A DNA stretch of 64,000 bases, from NCBI RefSeq assembly GCF_024505145.1, contig NZ_JANIAA010000005.1, positions 248,001-312,000 on the forward strand, given 5' to 3'. Of the stretch, positions 48,379 to 58,596 are shown in pieces. The notes under the pieces were generated by a model. That model was not told the DNA's origin, ran no database searches, and worked only from the letters and a program-made list of their open reading frames with translations. The stretch comes from Streptomyces rugosispiralis. GTDB taxonomy: Bacteria; Actinomycetota; Actinomycetes; Streptomycetales; Streptomycetaceae. Made by a program: the position numbers and the translations under genes. Numbering within the stretch: the first letter of the stretch is position 1; the number at the start of each line of letters is the position of its first letter.

Positions 48379-48957
48379 GTGACGGTCAACATGTCCAAGG
48401 GACAGGCCATCAGCCTGCAGAAGGCCGACGGGGGCACCCTGACCGCGGTGCGGATGGGGCTGGGCTGGCAGGCGGCGCCCCGCCGCGGGCTGTTCGGCTC
48501 CCGTACGCGGGAGATCGACCTCGACGCGTCGGCCGTCCTCTTCGCCGACAAGCAGCCGACCGATGTCGTCTTCTTCCGCCACCTGGTCAGCGACGACGGC
48601 TCGGTCCGGCACACCGGTGACAACCTCGTGGGCGGCGCCGGACAGGGCGGCGACGACGAGGCGATCCTGGTCGACCTCCAGCGGGTGCCCGTCCACATCG
48701 ACCAGATCGTCTTCACGGTGAACTCCTTCACCGGCCAGACCTTCGCCGAGGTGCAGAACGCGTTCTGCCGGCTGGTGGACGAGACCAACGGCCAGGAACT
48801 CGCCCGCTACACCCTCACCGGCGGCGGGCAGTACACCGCCCAGATCATGGCCACGGTCCAGCGTGCGGGCAGCGCCTGGCAGATGAAGGCGGTCGGCGAG
48901 CCGGCCAACGGCCGCACCTTCCAGGACCTGATGCCGCACATCCTGCCGCATCTGTAA
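48379..48957 (+). CDS. terD: TerD family protein
   Basis: A 192-residue calcium-binding stress protein of the tellurite-resistance group. It begins NMSKGQAISLQKADGGTLTAVRMGLGWQA and has EIDLDASAVLFADKQPTDVVFF, HTGDNLVGGAGQGGDDEAILVDL (the acidic Ca-binding loop) and NSFTGQTFAEVQNAFCRLVD. GTG 48379 with AGGGA upstream is used; ATG 48391 is possible. First of three Ter-type genes on this strand. Confidence 0.93.
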   Translation: MTVNMSKGQAISLQKADGGTLTAVRMGLGWQAAPRRGLFGSRTREIDLDASAVLFADKQPTDVVFFRHLVSDDGSVRHTGDNLVGGAGQGGDDEAILVDLQRVPVHIDQIVFTVNSFTGQTFAEVQNAFCRLVDETNGQELARYTLTGGGQYTAQIMATVQRAGSAWQMKAVGEPANGRTFQDLMPHILPHL

Positions 48958-48990
48958 AGGCGTACCGCATCTGTCAAGGCGTATCGCCCA

Positions 48991-49042
48991 GGTGAGCGCG
49001 TCGGCCCGGTTGAGCAGAGCTCGCCGGGCCGACGCGCTCACC
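48991..49042 (+). terminator. Strong hairpin between the two TerD genes
   Basis: Perfect 19-bp arms 48991-49009 and 49024-49042 (GGTGAGCGCGTCGGCCCGG and complement) with a 14-nt loop. It would separate the first terD from the fusion gene. Confidence 0.88.
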
Positions 49043-49104
49043 GCACCACCGCACCACCACTCACACGTACGGCACACAGCGGAACACAACGAGGGGACGC
49101 AGCC

Positions 49105-51087
49105 ATGACGGCCGAGCTGGTCCGAGGGCAGAACCACCCGCTGCCCCAGACCCGTTTGGAGATCCGGATCTCTGCGGGCAATCCGATCGTGGCCGGGGCG
49201 ACACTCGGCGATGAGCGGGGCACGGTGCACGGCGCCGAATGGGTCGCGCATCCGGCCTCGCCCCAGCTGGCCGGGATAGAGGTGCCCAAACAGGCGGCGG
49301 CCGCCCACCGGCTCGCCGTGGACCTCGACGCGATGCCCGAGCACATCCACCGGGTCACCGTGCTGCTCGCGCTGCCGACCGGCGTCGGCGGCCCGGCCAG
49401 GTTCGGCGCCATGGCCGCGCCGTTCGTCGCCGTCACCGGCCTGGACGGCACCGAGATCGCCAGCTACACCATCACCGACCTGGACTCGGAGTCCGCGGTG
49501 GCGGCCCTGGAGCTCTACCGCAGGCAGGGCGCCTGGAAGGTGCGCGCCATCGGCCAGGGGTACGCGGGCGGGCTGGCCGCCATGCTGCACGACCAGGGGC
49601 TCGCGCAGGGCGCCGACCTCGCGGCGCGGATCAACGAGGCGGTGGCCCGCGGTATGGCCCGCTCGGTCGCCCAGCCCCCGCCCCGCCCGGAGGGCGACGG
49701 CCGGGTGCGCACGGCCGCCGCGGGCGGCGGCACCGACCCGGCTCCGGCCCAGCCGCAGACCCCGCCACAGCAGTCGCAGGGCGCGCCACAGCAGCCGCAG
49801 ACGCCGCCGCAGCAGTCGCAGGGCGCGCCCGCCGCCGGAGGGCCCATCAGCTACCAGCACCCGGGCCGCCGTACGGCCGCGCCGCCCACGCCCCCGCCCG
49901 CGGCGCCGCCCGCCGCGCCCGGACAGCCCGCCCAGCCGGTCGCGGGCGACGCCTCCGGCTGGTCCATGGACGAGCGGCTCTACAACCAGGTCTGGGGGAT
50001 GTTCGAAGACCTGGCCCGGACGACCGCGGCCTACCGCAGTGCCGTGGACTTCGCCGAGTCCCGCATGGAGCAGGAGCTGGACCGGGTGCTCTCCGACCCG
50101 CGCACCCGGGTGGGCCCGGCCGCCGACTCCGCCCGCGCCGAGGCGCGGGCCAAGCACACCGACCTCGTCGAGCAGGCCCGGACCGCGCTCGACCGCGATC
50201 TGGCGCAGCTCATCGCCGAGGCCGAGGTGGTGGAGCCCGCGCTGCCGTACGCCTACGCCCGCTGGGACAGCCCGGTGTGGCAGGCGTACCAGGTGCCGAT
50301 GGAGGTCCCGATGGCCCTGCGGCTGGGCGATCTGCACCTCCCGGAGCGCGCCGATCTGCGGATCCCCATGCTGGTGCGGCTGCCGCTGGAGCGCGGGCTG
50401 TGGATCGACGCCGGGCGTTCGGGCTCGTTGGACGGGCCGGCCGACTCCGGTGAGCTGCGCAGGCTGGCCGCGGACACGGCGGTGGCGATCGCGGCACGGA
50501 TGCTGGCCGTCTATCCGGCCGGGGAGTTCGCGGTGCACGTGATCGACCCGGCGGGTTCGGCCGCGGGCTCGTTCGCGCCGCTGGTGGGGTCGGGTGTGCT
50601 GGCCGAGCCGCCGGCGGCCGGGGCCCAGGGGGTCTCGGCGGTGCTCGCCGCGCTGACCCAGCGTGTCGACCTGGTGCAGATGGCGATCCGCAGCCGGGCC
50701 ACGGACGCGCTGCCGCCGGATATGGACACCGCCGAGCGGTTGCTGATCGTCCATGACTTCCCGCACGGCTTCGACGACCGGGCCGTCACCCAGCTTCGCT
50801 ATCTGGCGGACGAGGGGCCCTCGGTGGGCGTGCACCTGATGATGGTCGCCGACCGCGAGGACGCGCGGGCCTACGGTCCGGTGCTGGACCCGCTGTGGCG
50901 GTCGCTGCTGCGGCTCACGCCGGTGGCCGACGACCACCTCGCCGACCCCTGGGTGGGCCACGCCTGGACGTACGAGCCGCCGATGGTGCCGCCGGGCAGC
51001 CAGGTGCTGGGCCAGGTGCTGGGGGAGGTGGGGAGGGCCGCGCAGGCGCTGAGGGCCGCGCGGGCCCGCGAGTCGTACGGCAGCTGA
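49105..51087 (+). CDS. TerD-domain fusion protein with C-terminal degenerate ATPase-like region
   Basis: A 660-residue protein. Residues 1-180 are a divergent TerD domain (GATLGDERGTVHGAEWVAHP, LDAMPEHIHRVTVLLALP, ASYTITDLDSESAVAALELYRR). A Pro/Gln-rich linker (about 190-285) contains the repeat QPQTPPQQSQGAP. A helical part follows (about 290-390), then a C-terminal part with VHVIDPAGSAAGSFAPLVGSG and LLIVHDFPHGFDDRAVTQL, which looks like the core of an FtsK-type ATPase without a Walker A. Similar TerD fusions occur in actinobacteria next to terC or terD. Function is inference: stress scaffold at the membrane. Confidence 0.75.
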   Translation: MTAELVRGQNHPLPQTRLEIRISAGNPIVAGATLGDERGTVHGAEWVAHPASPQLAGIEVPKQAAAAHRLAVDLDAMPEHIHRVTVLLALPTGVGGPARFGAMAAPFVAVTGLDGTEIASYTITDLDSESAVAALELYRRQGAWKVRAIGQGYAGGLAAMLHDQGLAQGADLAARINEAVARGMARSVAQPPPRPEGDGRVRTAAAGGGTDPAPAQPQTPPQQSQGAPQQPQTPPQQSQGAPAAGGPISYQHPGRRTAAPPTPPPAAPPAAPGQPAQPVAGDASGWSMDERLYNQVWGMFEDLARTTAAYRSAVDFAESRMEQELDRVLSDPRTRVGPAADSARAEARAKHTDLVEQARTALDRDLAQLIAEAEVVEPALPYAYARWDSPVWQAYQVPMEVPMALRLGDLHLPERADLRIPMLVRLPLERGLWIDAGRSGSLDGPADSGELRRLAADTAVAIAARMLAVYPAGEFAVHVIDPAGSAAGSFAPLVGSGVLAEPPAAGAQGVSAVLAALTQRVDLVQMAIRSRATDALPPDMDTAERLLIVHDFPHGFDDRAVTQLRYLADEGPSVGVHLMMVADREDARAYGPVLDPLWRSLLRLTPVADDHLADPWVGHAWTYEPPMVPPGSQVLGQVLGEVGRAAQALRAARARESYGS

Positions 51088-51166
51088 CTCAGGTCAACCA
51101 GAGCCTGACCAGGGCTTTTGTCTTTCTCTTTACTATCTCATGGGTATTCCTGTACTCTCTTTTACG

Positions 51167-51286
51167 CGGAGGGGAGTACTCCTTAGCGGTGTTCCCGTCA
51201 CCACGGATTCCGTCCGGCACCAGGAGGCCGGACGGAATCCCGGGGCACCGGCCCATGGCGCGGTCCACGGGCGGAAGAGACCTCCG
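51167..51286 (+). promoter_or_regulatory. yybP-ykoY (manganese) riboswitch upstream of terC
   Basis: Two hallmark segments of this RNA are present: GGGGAGTA (51171-51178) in the first loop and AAGAGACC (51275-51282) in the partner loop, between which lies a variable arm with a strong hairpin (TTCCGTCCGGC / GCCGGACGGAA). P1 pairs CGGAGG (51167-51172) with CCTCCG (51281-51286). It lies 44 nt before terC. In known cases Mn2+ binding opens expression of Mn exporters of the TerC/MntP type. The AT-rich stretch 51115-51165 likely holds the promoter. Confidence 0.78.
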
Positions 51287-51329
51287 GCAGCGACGACGCT
51301 GAGCCTGCCGTACGAATGCCGGAGGAACC

Positions 51330-52334
51330 GTGGACGTATCCGTGACCATGTGGGGGCTGACGATCATCGGCCTCTGCGCCCTGATCGCCGTCGATTTCTT
51401 GATAGGCGGCCGCAAACCGCATGAGGTCTCCCTCAAGGAGGCCGGGATCTGGACCGCCGTCTGGGTCGCCCTCGCCGGGCTCTTCGGGCTCGGGCTGCTG
51501 GTCTTCGCGGGCGGCCAGCCCTCCGGGGAGTTCTTCGCGGGCTTCATCACCGAGAAGTCGCTGAGCGTCGACAACCTCTTCGTCTTCGTCCTGATCATGG
51601 CGAAGTTCGCCGTGCCCACCATCTACCAGCAGCGCGTGCTGATGGTGGGTGTGCTCATCGCCCTGGTGCTGCGCGCGGTCTTCATCGCCGCCGGCGCCGC
51701 GATCGTCTCGACCTTCGCCTGGGTCTTCTACATCTTCGGCGCGTTCCTCATCTGGACGGCCTGGAAGCTCATCCAGGAGGCGCGGGCGGATGAGGAGGAA
51801 GCGGAGTTCGAGGAGAACCGGCTGCTCAAGGCGGTCGAGAAGCGGTTCCCGTCCACCGACCAGTACCACGGCACCAAGCTGTTCATCGTGGAGAACGGCA
51901 AGCGGCTGATGACCCCGATGCTGATCGTCATGCTGGCGATCGGCACCACGGACGTCCTCTTCGCGCTGGACTCGATACCCGCGATCTTCGGCCTCACCCA
52001 GGATCCGTACATCGTCTTCACCGCCAACGCCTTCGCGCTGATGGGCCTGCGCCAGCTGTACTTCCTCATCGGCGGCCTGCTCAAGAAGCTGGTCCACCTC
52101 TCGTACGGGCTGTCGATCATCCTCGGCTTCATCGGCGTCAAGCTGGTGCTGCACGCGCTGCACGAGTCCGGGGTGCATGTCCCGGAGATCAGCATCCCGG
52201 TCTCGCTCGGCGTCATCTGCGCGGTGCTCGCCGTCACCACGGTCACCAGTCTGTACGCCTCGAAGAAACAGGCCCTGGCGGAGGCGGGGAGCGGGGAGGG
52301 CCGGACCCGGGACAAGGACAGCGTCGACGTCTGA
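51330..52334 (+). CDS. terC: TerC family integral membrane protein
   Basis: A 334-residue membrane protein with about eight to nine segments (ITIIGLCALIAVDFLIGG-like N-terminus). The TerC marks are EKSLSVDNLFVFVLIM with acidic residue in the membrane, IWTAWKLIQEARADEEE, IGTTDVLFALDSIPAIFGLTQ and FTANAFALMGLRQLYFLIGG. Homologues export Mn2+ or insert metal into secreted enzymes. Start is GTG 51330 after GGAGG. The Mn-type riboswitch upstream supports a manganese export role. Confidence 0.93.
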   Translation: MDVSVTMWGLTIIGLCALIAVDFLIGGRKPHEVSLKEAGIWTAVWVALAGLFGLGLLVFAGGQPSGEFFAGFITEKSLSVDNLFVFVLIMAKFAVPTIYQQRVLMVGVLIALVLRAVFIAAGAAIVSTFAWVFYIFGAFLIWTAWKLIQEARADEEEAEFEENRLLKAVEKRFPSTDQYHGTKLFIVENGKRLMTPMLIVMLAIGTTDVLFALDSIPAIFGLTQDPYIVFTANAFALMGLRQLYFLIGGLLKKLVHLSYGLSIILGFIGVKLVLHALHESGVHVPEISIPVSLGVICAVLAVTTVTSLYASKKQALAEAGSGEGRTRDKDSVDV

Positions 52335-52424
52335 CGGCGCCCGCGGCGTCACCGCCCTGACGGCGCCCGAGAGCGCCCGACGGCGTACGACAGCTGTCGT
52401 CCACCCCGGATCCGGGAGACGGGC

Positions 52425-53777
52425 TCACACAGCCGCCTCCCCGGCCTCCAGAGGCCGTACGGCCGATCGTCCACCATCCGGACGGTCGGCCGTCGGCCGT
52501 GTCTCCGGCAGCAGAACGAAGCAGCCCAGGCTCAGCAGCGCCACGGCGGTCAGATACGCGGCGACGCCCCAGGGCGGACCGTCGCCGTGGGACACCGCCG
52601 TCGCGACGATCGGGGTGAGCGCCCCGCCCAGGACGCCCGCGAGGTTGTAGCCGAGCGCCGCCCCCGTGCAGCGCACCCGCGCCTCGAACAGCTCGGGCAG
52701 ATAGGCCGAGGTCACGGCGAACATGGTGATGAAGGCGAGCAGCGCGCCCAGGAAGCCGAGGAACATCAGCGGCGGCTCACCGGTGCGCAACAGCGCCACC
52801 AGCGGAAACATCCACACCACCACGGCCACGCAGCCCACCAGGCACATCGGACGCCGCCCGAAGCGGTCGCCCAGATGGGCCGCCAGGGGCGTCAGGGCGC
52901 CCAGGACCGCCACGGCCGCCATGATGCAGCCCAGCAGAGTGGTGCGGGCCACCCCGAGCCGCTCCGTGCCGTACGCCAGCGACCAGGTCGTGACCGCGTA
53001 GAACACGGCGTAGCCCACCGCCAGCCCGCCCGCGGTCAGCAGGACCAGCCGCCAGTGGCCGCGCACCACCTCGGCCAGCGGCGCGGCGGCTTGCTCGCCG
53101 CGCTCGGCCAGCTCCCGGAACCGCGGGGACTCGGCCACCTGGGCCCGCAGCAGCAGCCCGGCGCCCGCCAGCAGCCCCGCACCCCAGAACGGCACCCGCC
53201 ATCCCCAGGACCGGAACTCGCCGTCGCTCAGCGTGGCCGACAGGGCCACCATCGTGCCGTTGGCCAGCAGAAAGCCGATGGACGGGCCCACTTGCGGAAA
53301 GCCCGACCACAGCCCGCGCCGCGCGGCGGGCGCGTGCTCGGCGGTGAGCAGTACCGCGCCGCCCCATTCGCCGCCCAGCCCGAGCCCCTGCAAGAAGCGC
53401 AGCACGAGCAGCAGGACGGGGGCGGCGATGCCGATCGAGTCGTAGGTCGGGACGAAGCCCACGGCGACGGTCGCGAGACCGGTCAGCAGCAGTGAGGCGA
53501 TGAGCACCGGACGGCGCCCGTGGCGGTCGCCGAGCGGCCCGAAGAGCATCGAGCCCAGCGGCCGGGAGACGAAGCCGACGGCGAAGGTGCCGAAGGCGGC
53601 GAGGGTGCCGGCCAGCGGCGAGAAGGTCGGGAAGAACAGCGGGCCGAGGACGAGCGCCGCGGCCGTGCCGTAGACGAAGAAGTCGTAGAACTCGATCGCG
53701 GTGCCGGCCAGGGACGCGGCGGCGAGGCGGGCCATGGACGGAGGGCGGTCATGCTGCGGAGAGCGGTCGTGCTGCAT
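52425..53777 (-). CDS. MFS transporter, metabolite:H+ symporter (MHS) family
   Basis: A 450-residue permease with twelve predicted segments. AGTAIEFYDFFVYGTAAALVLGPLFFP at the N-terminus and GPLGDRHGRRPVLI, RFLQGLGLGGEWGGAVLL and HLGDRFGRRPMC loops are the MHS (proline/betaine, shikimate-like) signatures. It probably imports an organic acid or osmolyte with protons. Start may be ATG 53777 or slightly inside (MARLAAASLAG). No neighbour reveals the substrate. Convergent with terC across 90 bp that includes a 14-bp palindrome (52387-52400). Confidence 0.9.
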   Translation of the reverse strand: MQHDRSPQHDRPPSMARLAAASLAGTAIEFYDFFVYGTAAALVLGPLFFPTFSPLAGTLAAFGTFAVGFVSRPLGSMLFGPLGDRHGRRPVLIASLLLTGLATVAVGFVPTYDSIGIAAPVLLLVLRFLQGLGLGGEWGGAVLLTAEHAPAARRGLWSGFPQVGPSIGFLLANGTMVALSATLSDGEFRSWGWRVPFWGAGLLAGAGLLLRAQVAESPRFRELAERGEQAAAPLAEVVRGHWRLVLLTAGGLAVGYAVFYAVTTWSLAYGTERLGVARTTLLGCIMAAVAVLGALTPLAAHLGDRFGRRPMCLVGCVAVVVWMFPLVALLRTGEPPLMFLGFLGALLAFITMFAVTSAYLPELFEARVRCTGAALGYNLAGVLGGALTPIVATAVSHGDGPPWGVAAYLTAVALLSLGCFVLLPETRPTADRPDGGRSAVRPLEAGEAAV

Positions 53778-53856
53778 GACGCGACAACCGCCCCGGCCCG
53801 CCGGGGGTCACGGGGCGTACGGAGGCGCGCGGCGCTCCTGGGCCGTGCGGGCGCCG

Positions 53857-54513
53857 CTACCAGCCGCGCTCGCGCCACTCCCCGAGGTGCGGGCGCTCGG
53901 CGCCGAGGGTGGTGTCGTCGCCGTGGCCGGGGTAGACCCAGGTCTCGTCGGAGAGCTGGTCGAAGAGCTTGGTCTCGACGTCGTCGATCAGGCTCTCGAA
54001 CGCCTTGGGATCCTTACGGGTGTTACCGACCCCGCCCGGGAACAGGCAGTCGCCGGTGAACACGTGCGGATGACCGTGCGGATCGTCGTAGATCAGGGCG
54101 ATGCTGCCCGGGGTGTGGCCGACCAGATGGCGGGCGGTCAGCTCGACCCGGCCGACCCGCAGCGTGTCGCCGTCCTCGACCAGGACATCGGTGCGTGCCG
54201 GGATGCCCTCCGCGTCGTAGCGGCCCGCGTAGGTACGGGCGCCGGTGGCCTCCATCACCTCGCGCAGCGCGCCCCAGTGGTCGGGGTGGCGGTGGGTGGT
54301 GACCACGGACGCGATCCCGCTCTCGCCGATGAGGGAGAGCAGGGTGTGCGGCTCCGCCGCGGCGTCGATCAGCAACTGCTCGTCGGTGGCCCGGCAGCGC
54401 AGTAGATAGGCGTTGTTGGACATGGGGCCGACCGCGACCTTCGAGATCATGAGATCGGGCAGTTCATGCACGTCGGCCGGTCCGCCGACCGTCACCACTC
54501 CGCTGTAGGTCAT
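53857..54513 (-). CDS. MBL-fold metallo-hydrolase (glyoxalase II-like)
   Basis: A 218-residue hydrolase with the zinc motif THRHPDHWG, LVGHTPGSIAL, FTGDCLFPGGVG and VYPGHGDDT, matching the glyoxalase II/persulfide dioxygenase group in fold. The SNNAYLLRC strand near the start is typical of the actinobacterial branch. It starts 4 bp after the DinB-like gene stops and is in one operon with it, which hints at mycothiol-linked thioester detoxification. Confidence 0.9.
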   Translation of the reverse strand: MTYSGVVTVGGPADVHELPDLMISKVAVGPMSNNAYLLRCRATDEQLLIDAAAEPHTLLSLIGESGIASVVTTHRHPDHWGALREVMEATGARTYAGRYDAEGIPARTDVLVEDGDTLRVGRVELTARHLVGHTPGSIALIYDDPHGHPHVFTGDCLFPGGVGNTRKDPKAFESLIDDVETKLFDQLSDETWVYPGHGDDTTLGAERPHLGEWRERGW

Positions 54514-54517
54514 GGCC

Positions 54518-55261
54518 TCAGCCTAGTGCGGGCAGGACGGGCAAGGGACCGTCGGGGCAGGAGAGACCGGCGCCGTCCGTACGGCCGGTGAGCCAGCCCA
54601 GCAGGGCGGCGGGGGAGCCGGTGACGGTGACCGGGGACTCCCCCGGGGCCGCGGGGCGCCCGGTGCGCCGGACGTCCGCCGCACCGGGCCCGGTGGCCAG
54701 CCGCAGCGGGGGAATATCCGGGCGCCCGGCGAACCTTGTATCAATGAGCACGGTGAGCTGGCTTTCGACGAACGTGGCGGGCAGATCCGCCACGGTGCGG
54801 CCGATACCGAGATCGACATGGTGCAGCTCGACCTCGGCGAGGCGGCGCAGCGGCAGCCCGGCGGCCGGTTCCCGGACACCATCGCGCGGGGTCACCTCGT
54901 ACGGCAGGCGCTCCGGGGGCAGCGCGGCGACCGCCGCGTCGAAGCGGGTGGCGCTGGTGCGCAGATCGTCCAGGTGGACGGCGAGCGGCCGGGCGGCATC
55001 CCGCCGGATGTCGGCGCCGCGTGCCCCGGCGTCGGGGTACATCGGAGTCTCTTCGCCGGTCCGGGCCCAGGTGAGGAGGTTCACCAGGGCGTCCGCGTTG
55101 CGGGCCAGGTGGGCCAGGACATGGCCGCGGGTCCAGCCGGGGAGCTCCGACGGACGGGCGAGGGAGGCATCGTCGAGGGCGGCGACGGCGGTCAGCAGCC
55201 GGTCCGTCGCCTCCTGTACGGCGGCGGCGTCCCGGGCGTAGTCGGCCCCGGCGTAGGTCAT
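54518..55261 (-). CDS. Mycothiol-dependent maleylpyruvate isomerase-type (DinB-fold) protein
   Basis: A 247-residue protein. The DinB-like helical bundle has ATDRLLTAVAALDDASLARPSELPGWTRGHVLAHLARNADAL with the metal-binding histidine, and LAEVELHHVDLGIG with another; the C-terminal part (SPVTVTGSPAALLGWLTGR) is the sterol-carrier-like tail. The family uses mycothiol as cofactor. Coupled with the MBL hydrolase gene. ATG 55261 chosen because the upstream frame runs into the uvrA promoter region. Confidence 0.88.
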   Translation of the reverse strand: MTYAGADYARDAAAVQEATDRLLTAVAALDDASLARPSELPGWTRGHVLAHLARNADALVNLLTWARTGEETPMYPDAGARGADIRRDAARPLAVHLDDLRTSATRFDAAVAALPPERLPYEVTPRDGVREPAAGLPLRRLAEVELHHVDLGIGRTVADLPATFVESQLTVLIDTRFAGRPDIPPLRLATGPGAADVRRTGRPAAPGESPVTVTGSPAALLGWLTGRTDGAGLSCPDGPLPVLPALG

Positions 55262-55490
55262 GACCCGACCGTAGTGCGCACCACACGATCGGGTGAAGTC
55301 CGCTCCCATGTCCCGCAAATCGAATGTGCGTGCTATAGGCTCGGTGTGCTGCATCCTTAAGACATCGTCGTCGTGCCCCCATACCCTGGGTTGGGGGTTT
55401 CGCTCCGCTCCGCCTCTGCTCCGACCGGCAGGGCCGCCCCGCGAGCGGGCTCGGCGCACCCCGACTCTCTCAAGAAAGGTGCCGACCGGC

Positions 55491-58400
55491 GTGGCCGACC
55501 GTCTCATCGTTCGTGGCGCTCGCGAGCACAACCTCAAGAACGTCTCACTCGACCTTCCTCGCGACTCGCTCATCGTCTTCACCGGGCTGTCCGGGTCGGG
55601 CAAGTCGTCCCTCGCGTTCGACACGATCTTCGCCGAGGGGCAGCGCCGCTACGTCGAGTCGCTCTCCTCCTACGCCCGCCAGTTCCTGGGGCAGATGGAC
55701 AAGCCCGATGTGGACTTCATCGAGGGCCTGTCCCCCGCGGTGTCGATCGACCAGAAGTCGACCTCGCGGAACCCGCGCTCGACGGTCGGCACGATCACCG
55801 AGGTCTATGACTACCTCCGGCTGCTGTTCGCCCGTATCGGCAAGCCGCACTGCCCCGAGTGCGGCCGTCCGATCGCCCGCCAGTCGCCGCAGGCGATCGT
55901 GGACCGGGTGCTGGAGCTGCCCGAGGGCAGCCGCTTCCAGGTGCTCTCCCCGCTGGTGCGCGAGCGCAAGGGGGAGTTCGTCGACCTCTTCTCCGATCTC
56001 CAGACCAAGGGCTACAGCCGGGCCCGGGTGGACGGCGCCACCATCCAGCTGTCCGACCCGCCGAAGCTGAAGAAGCAGGAGAAGCACACCATCGAGGTGG
56101 TCGTGGACCGCCTCACCGTCAAGGACAGCGCCAAGCGCCGGCTGACCGACTCGGTGGAGACCGCGCTCGGCCTCTCCGGCGGCATGGTGATCCTCGACTT
56201 CGTGGACCTGGCGGAGGACGACCCGCAGCGGGAGCGGATGTTCTCCGAGCATCTCTACTGCCCGTACGACGACCTGTCCTTCGAGGAGCTTGAGCCGCGC
56301 ACCTTCTCCTTCAACTCGCCCTTCGGCGCCTGCCCGGAGTGCACCGGCATCGGCACCCGGATGGAGGTCGACCCGGAGCTGATCGTCCCGGACGAGGAGA
56401 AGTCGCTGGACGAGGGCGCCATCCACCCCTGGTCCCACGGCCACACCAAGGACTACTTCGGCCGTCTGGTCGGCGCGCTCGCCGACGCGCTCGGCTTCCG
56501 TACGGACATCCCCTGGGCCGGGCTTCCGCAGCGTGCCAAGAAGGCGCTGCTCAACGGGCACCGGACCCAGATCGAGGTCCGCTACCGCAATCGCTACGGC
56601 CGCCAGCGGGCGTACACCACGGCCTTCGAGGGCGCGCTGCCCTATGTGAAGCGGCGCCACTCGGAGGCGGAGAGCGACGCCAGCCGGGAGCGGTTCGAGG
56701 GCTATATGCGCGAGGTGCCCTGCCCCACCTGTGAGGGCACCCGCCTGAAGCCGATCGTCCTGGCCGTCACCGTGCAGGACAAGTCCATCGCGGATGTCTC
56801 GGCGATGTCGATCAGCGAATGCGCCGAGTTCCTGCGCGGCATGGAGCTGAGCGCGCGGGAGAAGACCATCGCCGAGCGGGTCCTCAAGGAGGTCAACGAG
56901 CGGCTGCGGTTCCTGGTCGACGTCGGCCTGGACTATCTCTCGCTCAACCGCGCCGCGGGCACCCTCTCCGGCGGCGAGGCCCAGCGCATCCGGCTGGCCA
57001 CCCAGATCGGCTCCGGCCTGGTCGGTGTGCTCTATGTGCTGGACGAGCCGTCCATCGGCCTGCACCAGCGCGACAACCACCGGCTGATCGAGACGCTGGT
57101 GCGGCTGCGCGACCTCGGCAACACCCTGATCGTCGTGGAGCACGACGAGGACACCATCAAGACCTCGGACTGGGTGGTGGACATCGGCCCGGGCGCGGGC
57201 GAGCACGGCGGCAAGGTGGTGCACAGCGGGCCGCTGAGCGAGCTGCTGGTCAACCAGGAGTCGGTGACCGGGCACTATCTGTCCGGCAAGAAGGCCATCC
57301 CGCTGCCGGCGGTGCGCCGGCCCATGGACCCCAAGCGGCGCCTTACGGTCCACGGCGCCCGGGAGAACAACCTCCAGGACATCGACGTGTCCTTCCCGCT
57401 CGGGGTGCTCACCGCCGTCACCGGTGTCTCGGGATCGGGTAAGTCCACGCTGGTCAACGACATCCTCTACACCCATCTGGCCCGCGAGCTGAACGGTGCG
57501 CGGGCGGTCCCGGGGCGGCACACCCGGGTCGCCGGCGACGATCTCGTCGACAAGGTGGTGCATGTCGACCAGTCGCCCATCGGCCGCACCCCGCGCTCGA
57601 ACCCGGCCACGTACACCGGCGTCTTCGACCATGTGCGCAAGCTGTTCGCGGAGACGATGGAGGCCAAGGTCCGCGGGTACCAGCCCGGGCGGTTCTCCTT
57701 CAACGTCAAGGGCGGCCGCTGCGAGAACTGCTCCGGTGACGGCACCATCAAGATCGAGATGAACTTCCTGCCGGATGTGTATGTGCCGTGCGAGGTCTGC
57801 CACGGAGCGCGCTACAACCGGGAGACCCTGGAGGTGCACTACAAGGGCAAGTCCATCGCCGAGGTGCTGGACATGCCCATCGAGGAGGCCCTGGACTTCT
57901 TCGAGGCGGTGCCCACCATCGCCCGCCATCTGCGCACCCTCAACGAGGTCGGGCTGGGCTATGTCCGGCTCGGGCAGCCCGCGCCGACCCTCTCCGGCGG
58001 TGAGGCCCAGCGCGTCAAGCTGGCGAGCGAGCTCCAGAAGCGGTCCACCGGCCGCACGGTGTATGTGCTGGACGAGCCGACCACCGGTCTGCACTTCGAG
58101 GACATCAGCAAGCTGATCAGCGTCCTCTCCGGCCTGGTCGACAAGGGCAACACGGTGATCGTCATCGAGCACAACCTCGATGTGATCAAGACGGCCGACT
58201 GGGTCGTGGACATGGGCCCCGAGGGCGGCAGCGGCGGCGGTCTGGTGATCGCCGAGGGCACCCCGGAGGACGTGGCCTCGATCCCGGTCAGCCACACCGG
58301 GAAGTTCCTGCGGGACATGCTGGGCGACCGGGTGAGCGACGCCACGGTGCCCGCAGCGCGCAAGGGCGGCGCGACCACCAAGAAGGCGCCCGCCAAGAAG

Positions 58401-58523
58401 GCCGCCACCAAGTCCACGGTCACCAAGTCCACGGCGGCCAAGAAGACCGCGGCGAAGAAGACCGTGGCCAAGAAGGCGGCGGCCAAGTCCACGGTCGCCT
58501 CCAAGCGGGCGGCCGCGAAGTAG
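55491..58523 (+). CDS. uvrA: Excinuclease ABC subunit A
   Basis: A 1010-residue damage-recognition ATPase. Two ABC halves: Walker [15 protein letters not shown] (near 32) and [13 protein letters not shown] (near 640); signature [20 protein letters not shown]; zinc modules with [18 protein letters not shown]...[17 protein letters not shown] and [19 protein letters not shown]...[10 protein letters not shown]. The last ~50 residues are a Lys/Ala/Thr-rich tail with AAKKT-like repeats, probably a non-specific DNA-binding extension. GTG 55491 is preceded by AAGAAAGG. uvrB and uvrC are also in this window. Confidence 0.97.
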   Translation: MADRLIVRGAREHNLKNVSLDLPRDSLIVFTGLSGSGKSSLAFDTIFAEGQRRYVESLSSYARQFLGQMDKPDVDFIEGLSPAVSIDQKSTSRNPRSTVGTITEVYDYLRLLFARIGKPHCPECGRPIARQSPQAIVDRVLELPEGSRFQVLSPLVRERKGEFVDLFSDLQTKGYSRARVDGATIQLSDPPKLKKQEKHTIEVVVDRLTVKDSAKRRLTDSVETALGLSGGMVILDFVDLAEDDPQRERMFSEHLYCPYDDLSFEELEPRTFSFNSPFGACPECTGIGTRMEVDPELIVPDEEKSLDEGAIHPWSHGHTKDYFGRLVGALADALGFRTDIPWAGLPQRAKKALLNGHRTQIEVRYRNRYGRQRAYTTAFEGALPYVKRRHSEAESDASRERFEGYMREVPCPTCEGTRLKPIVLAVTVQDKSIADVSAMSISECAEFLRGMELSAREKTIAERVLKEVNERLRFLVDVGLDYLSLNRAAGTLSGGEAQRIRLATQIGSGLVGVLYVLDEPSIGLHQRDNHRLIETLVRLRDLGNTLIVVEHDEDTIKTSDWVVDIGPGAGEHGGKVVHSGPLSELLVNQESVTGHYLSGKKAIPLPAVRRPMDPKRRLTVHGARENNLQDIDVSFPLGVLTAVTGVSGSGKSTLVNDILYTHLARELNGARAVPGRHTRVAGDDLVDKVVHVDQSPIGRTPRSNPATYTGVFDHVRKLFAETMEAKVRGYQPGRFSFNVKGGRCENCSGDGTIKIEMNFLPDVYVPCEVCHGARYNRETLEVHYKGKSIAEVLDMPIEEALDFFEAVPTIARHLRTLNEVGLGYVRLGQPAPTLSGGEAQRVKLASELQKRSTGRTVYVLDEPTTGLHFEDISKLISVLSGLVDKGNTVIVIEHNLDVIKTADWVVDMGPEGGSGGGLVIAEGTPEDVASIPVSHTGKFLRDMLGDRVSDATVPAARKGGATTKKAPAKKAATKSTVTKSTAAKKTAAKKTVAKKAAAKSTVASKRAAAK

Positions 58524-58540
58524 CTCCAAGCGCCCGCGCC

Positions 58541-58574
58541 CGCGCCGCGCCCGGACCGACCCGGGCGCGGCGCG
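58541..58574. terminator. Terminator between uvrA and the sugar kinase gene
   Basis: Arms 58541-58554 and 58561-58574 (CGCGCCGCGCCCGG and complement), 14 bp, 6-nt loop; convergent genes on both sides. Confidence 0.88.
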
Positions 58575-58596
58575 AGTGCGGGCGTAACCGCTGGGC

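Noticed and set aside
55320..55335. LexA (SOS) box upstream of uvrA, TCGAATGTGCGTGCTA
   Set aside because: Only 9 of 12 conserved positions fit TCGAAC-N4-GTTCGA and the right half is poor; not strong enough to call.
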